11,619 bases of DNA, taken from contig JBBIRA010000048.1 in assembly GCA_037442005.1 (NCBI GenBank), forward strand, positions 1-11,619, given 5' to 3'. This stretch comes from Leptospirillum sp037442005. Its GTDB lineage: Bacteria; Nitrospirota; Leptospirillia; Leptospirillales; Leptospirillaceae. Shown in pieces: positions 5,758 through 11,619 of the stretch (within the stretch, counting starts at the first letter, position 1; each line of letters opens with the position of its first letter). A program made the translations under genes and the position numbers. The notes beneath the pieces are model-generated. The model saw only the letters and a program-made list of their open reading frames with translations, was not told where the DNA came from and did not search any database.

Positions 5758-6614
5758 CCCGGACGCCTCCGGGCCGATAACAGGCCCGGCGCGGAAACGG
5801 CAGGCTTCTGGTCCATTTTTTTCCTGATCTCCATAATCCTGCTGTTGATCAGCGCCGGATTGGGATAGGAGGCCGTCAGACCGTTCAAAAGTTCGAGCGC
5901 TTTCTGGTATTGTCCGTTTTTTTCGTCAATGGCCGCCAGATTGAGACGGGCAACTGAATCAAAGGGACTTTCCGGATACCGCTTCAAAAAAGCGGTCAGC
6001 GTGGAAGAGGCTTCCGGGGTGTTCCCCAGGAAAGACTCCATCAGTCCCAGCTTGTAACGGGCTTTTTCCCCGGAAAAACTGTCCGGGACCACCCTTGCCA
6101 CCTTCTTGTAGTAAACGGCCGCTTTGCTGTAATCCTCCCGGTGCTCATCAATCCGGGCCATCAGAAGATAGATTCTCCCCTGGAAAGAGTTATCCAGACT
6201 TTCCGGATCAATTTTCTCAAGAATTTCGAGCGCCTGGTCCGACCGCCCCTGCCGATCAAGATCCCGGGCCAGAAAAAAGGAGACCTTCTGACGGATTCCC
6301 CCTCCCTGGAGATTCTCAAGCGCCTTCATATAATCCTGAGTGGCCTGTAACGGATCGTTCTGGTACAGATCATCCATCCGGCCCAGACGAAAATACGCTT
6401 TCCCCTTGATCCTTGCACTGGGCGTTCTGGCAATCGCTCCGGAAAAATCCGCCCGGGCGGAAACAAGGTCCAAGTGATCAAGAGCATCAATGCCCTTGTC
6501 ATAGAGAATTTCCGAGCGATTTCTGGTGCAACCGGCCAGGATCAATATCATCAGGACCAGCGTCAGAAACGGGAATGCCCCGACGGAAGATCTAGTCGGC
6601 CACTGTCCCATCAT
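5754..6614 (-). CDS. TPR-repeat lipoprotein of unknown function
   Basis: I do not recognise a named family. The 286-residue protein starts with a hydrophobic signal segment (TLVLMILI, about residues 18-25) and a lipobox LAGC with the lipidated Cys at 29, so it should be exported and membrane-anchored. The +2 residue is Thr, not Asp, which by the E. coli rule favours the outer membrane. The rest is about six helical TPR-like units from residue 35 to 260, for example YFRLGRMDDLY, DQALEILEKID, KAAVYYKKVARVVPDS and KALELLNGLTASYPNP. Such proteins, like BamD or the YbgF class, are usually scaffolds for other envelope proteins. The tail (APGLLSARRRPG) is short and basic. The start at 6614 lies within the end of gyrA (23-nt overlap) with GGAG 6 nt upstream; an ATG at 6611 is also possible. 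The stop overlaps queE. Its place between gyrase and preQ0 genes suggests shared transcription more than shared function. Confidence 0.85.
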   Translation of the reverse strand: MMGQWPTRSSVGAFPFLTLVLMILILAGCTRNRSEILYDKGIDALDHLDLVSARADFSGAIARTPSARIKGKAYFRLGRMDDLYQNDPLQATQDYMKALENLQGGGIRQKVSFFLARDLDRQGRSDQALEILEKIDPESLDNSFQGRIYLLMARIDEHREDYSKAAVYYKKVARVVPDSFSGEKARYKLGLMESFLGNTPEASSTLTAFLKRYPESPFDSVARLNLAAIDEKNGQYQKALELLNGLTASYPNPALINSRIMEIRKKMDQKPAVSAPGLLSARRRPG

Positions 6615-9060
6615 CCATCTCTCCCCGGGTCGGCGCCAGCGATGCGCACTGGATCTCATCATCATTCTGGAGGCTCAGAAGCTTCACCCCCTGTGCCGTC
6701 CGGCCGGTGAGCCGGATCGTTGATGTCTCAATCCGGAGTGCCTGTCCTTTCTGGGTGATCAGGAACACATCTTCTCCGTCGGTCACCTTGATGACAGAAA
6801 CCACCGGCCCGATTTTCTCTCCGCCTCCCAGAATGCGGACTCCCTGACCACCACGTCCCTGAAGGCGGAACCTCTTGCCCATTTCAACCCGTTTTCCATA
6901 CCCTCTGGCCGTGATGACAGCGACAAAATCGTCCTCCCGGACCGCTTCAGCTCCGACGACAATGTCGGAAGCAGCCAGCCGGATCCCCCGGACCCCGGTC
7001 GCCGTTCTCCCCATGCTCCGGACCCCTTTATCGGGATCATCCATCGGAAACAGGATGCCCTTGCCGACTTTCGTGGCAATCAGGATATCCATCCCGGGTT
7101 CGACAACCATCACCTGTGCCAGACGATCCCCCTCTTCAAGCGAAATAGCAATGATCCCGCTCTGACGGATCTGGGCATAATGAACAAGCTGGGTTCGTTT
7201 GACCTTTCCCCGCTCGGTGACAAACACCAGACTTTTCTCTTCTCCGAACGATCGGATCGACAGGATCTGGGTCACTTTTTCCTCGGGACCCAGTGCCAGA
7301 AGGGAACGGATGCTTTTCCCCCTCGTGGCCCGCTGCCCCTCGGGAATTTCATGGACCTTCAGTCGATAGACACGGCCAATATCCGTAAAAAAGAGAATGG
7401 TCTCATGCATTGTCGGGGAAAGCGTCGCAATCACGGCGTCATCTTCCTTGAGTGTCACACCGATCCGGCCTTTGCCTCCCCGGTTCTGGGTGGGATAGGC
7501 ATCTTTCGAGAGACGCTTGATGTACCCCTGAATGGTCAGATTGATATAACAGGGATCATCCGGAATCAGCGACTCAAAGTCGATCTCCCCTTCATCGGGA
7601 ACAATTTTTGTCCGGCGCTCATCACCAAACTTTTCCCGGAGCTCGACGAATTCTTCCCTGACAACCGCCATCAGGGCTTCCCGGCTTCCAAGGATCCGCT
7701 CGAGTTCGAGAATGATCTGACGGACTTCCTCATACTCGGCTTCGATCTTGTCCCGTTCAAGGGCTGTCAGCCTCTGGAGACGCATATCAAGAATCGCCCG
7801 GGCCTGGATCTCCGAAAATGCATAGGACCCCATGAGCCCTTCCCGAGCCGTTTCAGGAGAATCCGATGAACGGATCAGGGCAATAATCTGGTCCATCAGG
7901 TCGATGGCCCGCTTAAGCCCTTCGAGAATATGGAACCGTTCCCGCGCTTTCTTTAAGCGGTAAAGCGTCCGTTTGGTCACCACTTCCCTGCGGAAATCGA
8001 GAAAATGGCGAAGGGCCTCCAAAAGGGACAGCGTGACCGGTCGCTGATTGACGATGGCGACAAAGTTGACGCCAAAAGAGGTCTGAAGTGAGGTCATCGA
8101 ATAGAGCCGGTTGATGATGACCTGGGGATTTCCATCCCGCTTCAGGTCGAGAACAATGCGCATCCCTTCCCGGTCGGACTCATCCCGGATATCGGCAATC
8201 CCCTCGAGTTCCTTGTCCCGCACCAGCGCCGCGATTTTTTCGATCAGGCGGGTCTTGTTCACCATGTAGGGGATTTCGCTGATCACAATAGCCTGACGGT
8301 CCGCCCGGGTGCTTTCCTCCACATCCACCACACCCCGCATGACAACTGAACCGCGACCCGTCCGGAACGCCTCTTCGATTCCGGCGCGCCCCATGATCAG
8401 CCCGCCTGTGGGGAAATCAGGGCCGGTCACGATCCTGAGGAGATCGTCTATGGAAAAATCGGGATGATCGATCAGGGACAGAAGGGCATCAATCACCTCC
8501 CGGCTGTTATGAGGGGGAATATTGGTCGCCATTCCCACGGCAATTCCGGAGGATCCGTTCAGTAACAGAAGCGGCAACCGGGCCGGAAGAACCTTCGGCT
8601 CTTCCATCGATTCGTCATAGTTGGGTCCAAAGGCCACGGTCTCTTCGGACAGCTCCGACATCATCTCCTCTGAAATGGCCTTGAGGCGGATTTCGGTATA
8701 CCTCATGGCCGCCGGAGAATCCCCGTCAATCGACCCGAAGTTCCCCTGACCATCGATCAGCGGATACCGGAGCGTAAAAGGCTGGACCAGTCGGACGGCC
8801 GTATCGTAGACCGCCGTATCGCCATGGGGATGATACTTACCGATCACATCACCCACGATACGGGCGGACTTCTTGTAGGGGCCATTGGACCGGACACCCA
8901 TTTCATGCATGGCAAAAAGGACCCGTCTCTGGACCGGTTTCAACCCGTCCCTGACATCCGGCAGGGCGCGACCGACGATCACGCTCATGGAATAGTTCAG
9001 GTAGGCGGTCCGGATTTCCGAATCAATGGCAATCGCCTGTTCAAAAGGGATCATGGCCAA
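6592..9060 (-). CDS. gyrA: DNA gyrase subunit A
   Basis: GyrA cuts and rejoins DNA in the A2B2 gyrase that introduces negative supercoils. The 822-residue protein has the winged-helix breakage domain with catalytic Tyr121 in AAMRYTEIRL, a coiled-coil stretch (about 360-480) and a C-terminal beta-pinwheel of repeated blades (about 500-810). The GyrA box, needed for DNA wrapping and the mark separating gyrase from topoisomerase IV, is QNRGGKG at 525-531, one residue off the common QRRGGKG. In the quinolone region (HPHGDTAVYD) Thr82 stands at the E. coli Ser83 site and Asp86 at the Asp87 site. The protein ends soon after the last blade without the long acidic tail of E. coli GyrA. The start is taken as TTG at 9060 because AAGGAG lies 8 nt before it; the ATG at 9054 would be 14 nt away. 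It follows gyrB by 55 nt. Confidence 0.98.
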   Translation of the reverse strand: MAMIPFEQAIAIDSEIRTAYLNYSMSVIVGRALPDVRDGLKPVQRRVLFAMHEMGVRSNGPYKKSARIVGDVIGKYHPHGDTAVYDTAVRLVQPFTLRYPLIDGQGNFGSIDGDSPAAMRYTEIRLKAISEEMMSELSEETVAFGPNYDESMEEPKVLPARLPLLLLNGSSGIAVGMATNIPPHNSREVIDALLSLIDHPDFSIDDLLRIVTGPDFPTGGLIMGRAGIEEAFRTGRGSVVMRGVVDVEESTRADRQAIVISEIPYMVNKTRLIEKIAALVRDKELEGIADIRDESDREGMRIVLDLKRDGNPQVIINRLYSMTSLQTSFGVNFVAIVNQRPVTLSLLEALRHFLDFRREVVTKRTLYRLKKARERFHILEGLKRAIDLMDQIIALIRSSDSPETAREGLMGSYAFSEIQARAILDMRLQRLTALERDKIEAEYEEVRQIILELERILGSREALMAVVREEFVELREKFGDERRTKIVPDEGEIDFESLIPDDPCYINLTIQGYIKRLSKDAYPTQNRGGKGRIGVTLKEDDAVIATLSPTMHETILFFTDIGRVYRLKVHEIPEGQRATRGKSIRSLLALGPEEKVTQILSIRSFGEEKSLVFVTERGKVKRTQLVHYAQIRQSGIIAISLEEGDRLAQVMVVEPGMDILIATKVGKGILFPMDDPDKGVRSMGRTATGVRGIRLAASDIVVGAEAVREDDFVAVITARGYGKRVEMGKRFRLQGRGGQGVRILGGGEKIGPVVSVIKVTDGEDVFLITQKGQALRIETSTIRLTGRTAQGVKLLSLQNDDEIQCASLAPTRGEMDDGTVAD
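6621..6624 (-). promoter_or_regulatory. Shine-Dalgarno site of the TPR lipoprotein, inside gyrA
   Basis: GGAG within GGGGAGAG (minus strand, 6626-6619) lies 6 nt before the ATG at 6614 and 9 nt before the ATG at 6611, inside the last codons of gyrA. It supports a start here, not at the upstream in-frame ATG at 6665, which would put 17 polar and basic residues before the signal peptide. Confidence 0.6.
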
Positions 9061-9068
9061 GAAAATTA

Positions 9069-9074
9069 CTCCTT
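9069..9074 (-). promoter_or_regulatory. Shine-Dalgarno site selecting a TTG start for gyrA
   Basis: AAGGAG (minus strand, 9074-9069) is 8 nt from TTG at 9060 and 14 nt from the in-frame ATG at 9054. Spacing favours the TTG start and an N terminus beginning MAMIPF. Confidence 0.6.
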
Positions 9075-9115
9075 CCCGGAGATTGGATCACTGGCACAGC
9101 CGATCAGCTGGCCCG

Positions 9116-11560
9116 TCATATATCAAGGTTTGACACATCAAGGGCGTGGCGTTCGATAAACTCTCTCCGCGGCGCCACGGCTTCACCCATCAGCGTCGTA
9201 AAAATCCGATCCGCTTCAATGTAGTCCGGAATCGAGACGCGCAACAGCGTTCTCCGTGCCGGGTCCATCGTCGTTTCCCAAAGCTGCTCCGGGTTCATTT
9301 CCCCCAGACCTTTGTATCGCTGAAGCGACATTTTCGACCGGACAGGCTGCTTGATGAAATCGAGAAGCTCTTTCGGCGTCGAAAAGGAAAAAATTTGCTG
9401 GGTGGCGCGTTCCCTGGCGCGAAAGACACCCTCTTTCGGAAGCATTCCCGAAAGGGAAAGCAGCCTGAGTGACTTCTTGCCAGCGGCAATCTGGGCAAGC
9501 AGATGGGGGTCGAGAACCAGCCGGGACTCATAGCCCAGGCTTTTGGATAGAAAATGAATCTTCCACCAGGGCTCCCCTTCCTCCGGTGATTCATAGGAAA
9601 GGTCTCCGGTCAGGGAACCTTCCGACTCCACCTTCCGGTAATTTGAAACGGCAAAATCAAGAAGGGTCCGAGCGGCCTCCTCCGATTTCAGCACATCGAC
9701 ATGGATCCCCGGAAAAAGACCCAGAACACGGAGAAGCGGCGCATGTCCAAACCGTTGGGCATATCCGGACACCTCGGATTCAAAGGCGGTCAGAACCAGA
9801 AGTTTTGAAACCGCTTCACCCCCCTCAAGCCACATTCCTGTCTGGGGATCTTCAAAATCATACCGGCCGCAGGAAAGCTCCAGCGTGTACTCTTCCAGTG
9901 CCTGATCGTTCAGGAGGTAGCGCTCCTGTTTTCCCATCGAGACCTTATACAGGGGAGGCTGTGCGATAAACACGTGGCTGCCTTCAATCAGAAGATTCAT
10001 GTGACGGAAGAAAAACGTCAGAAGAAGGGTCCTGATATGGGCTCCGTCCACATCGGCATCGGTCATGATGATGATCTTGTGGTAACGCAGGTTTTTTTGT
10101 GAATAATCCTCGTTTCCCAGACCGCAACCGACCGCCGTGATCAATGCCCGGACTTCTTCGTGGGTGACAAACCGTTCGGCTCCTCCGGCTTTCTCCACAT
10201 TGAGAATTTTACCCTTGAGCGGCAAAATGGCCTGAAAACGCCGGTCCCGTCCCTGCTTTGCCGAGCCACCGGCGGAGTCTCCTTCAACAATGTAAAGTTC
10301 ACATTTGGCGGGGTCACTTTCCTGGCAGTCCGCAAGCTTTCCGGGCAGATTGGACCCTTCCAGCACATTTTTCCGCTTGGCCAGCTCTTTGGCTTTTCTG
10401 GCCGCTTCCCGGGCCATCGCCGTCTGGATCCCTTTATCGGCGATCCTCTTGGCAATCTGGGGAAACTCCTCGAAACACTCCTGAAGTTCTTCCGCAAGAA
10501 AAGTCTCCATGGCCCCTGAAACCCAGGAAGAGCCCAGCTTTGCCTTGGTCTGTCCTTCAAACTGGGGATCCGAAATACGGACGCTGACGACAGCGGTCAA
10601 CCCCTCCCGGATATCCTCTCCCCGCAGTTCCTCCCCCTTGTTCAGCTGTTTTTCCTTGATGAACCGGTTGATGACACGCGTAATGGCTGTCCGGAACCCC
10701 TTGATGTGGGTTCCTCCCTCCTTGGTGAAGATATTATTGGCAAAACCCAGGATCGTTTCACTGTCTGTTGTTTCCTGATACTGGAAGGCCACTTCAAACT
10801 GGGCTCCGGTCGGCAGCTCCCGGCGAAACAGGAGGACTTCATGGAGAGACTTCTTGTTTTCGTTTAAAAACTCGGTGTAAGACTTGATTCCCCCCTCGAA
10901 ATGGAAGGTCTCTTCCCGCAGTGACTCTTCCTCACGCAGGACGATCGTCAGCACCGGATTCAAAAAGGCAAGCTCCCGGAACCGGTGGGCCAATGTCTCA
11001 AAATAGAAGGTATCGGTTTCCATGATCGAAAGGTCGGGCCAGAAACGGATCGACGTTCCCCGGAGCGCGGTCTCCCCGACAATGGCCAGAGGGGCGACAG
11101 GGGCTCCCTGATGATAAACCTGACGGTGCAGCTTCCCTTCCTGATGGATTTCAAGCTCAAGTGTTTCCGAGAGGGCATTGACGACAGACACGCCGACACC
11201 GTGGAGTCCTCCGGAAACCTTGTAAAGGCTGTTGTTGAATTTTCCACCGGCATGAAGAACCGTGAGAACGACCTCAGCAGCCGAGCGTTTCTGTTCGGCG
11301 TGGATTCCGGTCGGGATCCCCCGGCCATTGTCAGTAACCGTTACCGAGTGATCGGCATGAATCGTGACATCAATCCGGCTGCAGAACCCGGCCAGGGCCT
11401 CATCAACGGAGTTGTCCACCAGTTCATAGACAAGATGATGAAGTCCATCAATCCCCGTGCTCCCGATATACATCCCCGGCCTGACCCGTACCGCTTCAAG
11501 CCCCTCAAGCACCCGGATCTGTTCTGCCCCGTAGGCAACGACTTCTTCATTTGATGACAC
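9116..11560 (-). CDS. gyrB: DNA gyrase subunit B
   Basis: GyrB binds and hydrolyses ATP to drive DNA strand passage by gyrase. The 814-residue protein begins with the GHKL ATPase domain: ELVDNSVDEA with Asn50, DNGRGIP with Asp77, and GGLHGVG at 117-123. The transducer domain follows, with the catalytic-type QTKAKLG at 337-343. The TOPRIM domain has EGDSAGGSA (Glu426) and DADVDG (501-506), and QRYKGLGEMN at 747-756 closes the C-terminal part that meets GyrA. A block of about 170 residues (about 560-730) between DADVDG and QRYKGLGEMN matches the insert of Gram-negative GyrB such as the 804-residue E. coli protein. The start is GTG at 11560, with an unusual run of eight G as the only ribosome-site candidate. 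gyrA follows after 55 nt, so the two form one unit. The 59 bases upstream show no gene, and no promoter could be assigned. Confidence 0.98.
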   Translation of the reverse strand: MSSNEEVVAYGAEQIRVLEGLEAVRVRPGMYIGSTGIDGLHHLVYELVDNSVDEALAGFCSRIDVTIHADHSVTVTDNGRGIPTGIHAEQKRSAAEVVLTVLHAGGKFNNSLYKVSGGLHGVGVSVVNALSETLELEIHQEGKLHRQVYHQGAPVAPLAIVGETALRGTSIRFWPDLSIMETDTFYFETLAHRFRELAFLNPVLTIVLREEESLREETFHFEGGIKSYTEFLNENKKSLHEVLLFRRELPTGAQFEVAFQYQETTDSETILGFANNIFTKEGGTHIKGFRTAITRVINRFIKEKQLNKGEELRGEDIREGLTAVVSVRISDPQFEGQTKAKLGSSWVSGAMETFLAEELQECFEEFPQIAKRIADKGIQTAMAREAARKAKELAKRKNVLEGSNLPGKLADCQESDPAKCELYIVEGDSAGGSAKQGRDRRFQAILPLKGKILNVEKAGGAERFVTHEEVRALITAVGCGLGNEDYSQKNLRYHKIIIMTDADVDGAHIRTLLLTFFFRHMNLLIEGSHVFIAQPPLYKVSMGKQERYLLNDQALEEYTLELSCGRYDFEDPQTGMWLEGGEAVSKLLVLTAFESEVSGYAQRFGHAPLLRVLGLFPGIHVDVLKSEEAARTLLDFAVSNYRKVESEGSLTGDLSYESPEEGEPWWKIHFLSKSLGYESRLVLDPHLLAQIAAGKKSLRLLSLSGMLPKEGVFRARERATQQIFSFSTPKELLDFIKQPVRSKMSLQRYKGLGEMNPEQLWETTMDPARRTLLRVSIPDYIEADRIFTTLMGEAVAPRREFIERHALDVSNLDI

Positions 11561-11564
11561 AATA

Positions 11565-11572
11565 CCCCCCCC
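11565..11572 (-). promoter_or_regulatory. G8 tract in place of a standard ribosome site of gyrB
   Basis: The mRNA-sense strand has eight consecutive G, 4 nt before the GTG start of gyrB. A G-run can pair with the CCUCC of 16S rRNA using one G-U pair, so it may serve as the ribosome site. No GGAGG or AAGG-type alternative lies in the visible leader at the right distance. Homopolymer runs of this length can also change length by slippage. Confidence 0.45.
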
Positions 11573-11619
11573 AAATAGCGGTGAAAGAATCCTTATCGGC
11601 CGGGTTTCTTTTCCGGTCT

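Noticed and set aside
6615..6665. Longer lipoprotein start at an upstream in-frame ATG
   Set aside because: It would add a polar, basic leader before the signal peptide and extend the overlap with gyrA, and it is not needed given GGAG before 6614.
6592..9060. gyrA read as parC (topoisomerase IV)
   Set aside because: A GyrA box is present at 525-531 and the gene follows gyrB directly, which supports gyrase.
1..11619. Very frequent TCCGG/CCGGA words as a possible repeated signal
   Set aside because: They occur throughout coding DNA and fit codon preference (TCC, CCG, CGG, GGA); no regular spacing was seen outside genes.

Overview
All recognised genes in this window lie on the minus strand, so transcription runs from high to low coordinates: gyrB, gyrA, a TPR lipoprotein, queE, queC, pepA, smpB, ssrA (tmRNA), then a phage/island-type integrase. 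This is mostly a housekeeping block of a moderately GC-rich Gram-negative-type bacterium. The evidence is the long GyrB with a large insert in its C-terminal half, a lipobox protein, and strong GGAGG-type ribosome sites. Overall gene style and a tmRNA tag read as ANNEMALAA suggest a Nitrospirota organism such as Leptospirillum. That is a recollection-based guess, not a proof.

Layout, right to left. 11560-6592 encodes both gyrase subunits, 55 nt apart. The gyrA stop overlaps the start of a roughly 286-residue TPR lipoprotein by 23 nt, and that gene overlaps queE by 4 nt (ATGA). queC follows 38 nt later, so gyrB to queC looks like one tightly packed transcription unit. A 156-nt gap with a plausible sigma70-type promoter precedes pepA, which is followed 24 nt later by smpB. 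The tmRNA gene ssrA lies 140 nt beyond smpB. SmpB and tmRNA are partners in rescuing stalled ribosomes, and aminopeptidase A acts in peptide turnover, so this half groups rescue and recycling functions.

The left 1.6 kb is the accessory part. A 403-residue tyrosine recombinase of the P4/DUF4102 class starts 207 nt beyond the 3' end of ssrA, a classic insertion site for such elements. The gap holds a rho-independent terminator for ssrA and a cluster of TACCGT-type repeats phased at about 11 bp next to the integrase start. The window probably enters an integrated element at its ssrA end; the distal attachment site and cargo would lie left of position 1 and cannot be seen. No CRISPR array, insertion sequence or tRNA gene was found. 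I see no convincing novel multi-gene system. The items most worth checking are the phased repeats, the ssrA/island junction, and the unnamed lipoprotein between gyrA and queE.
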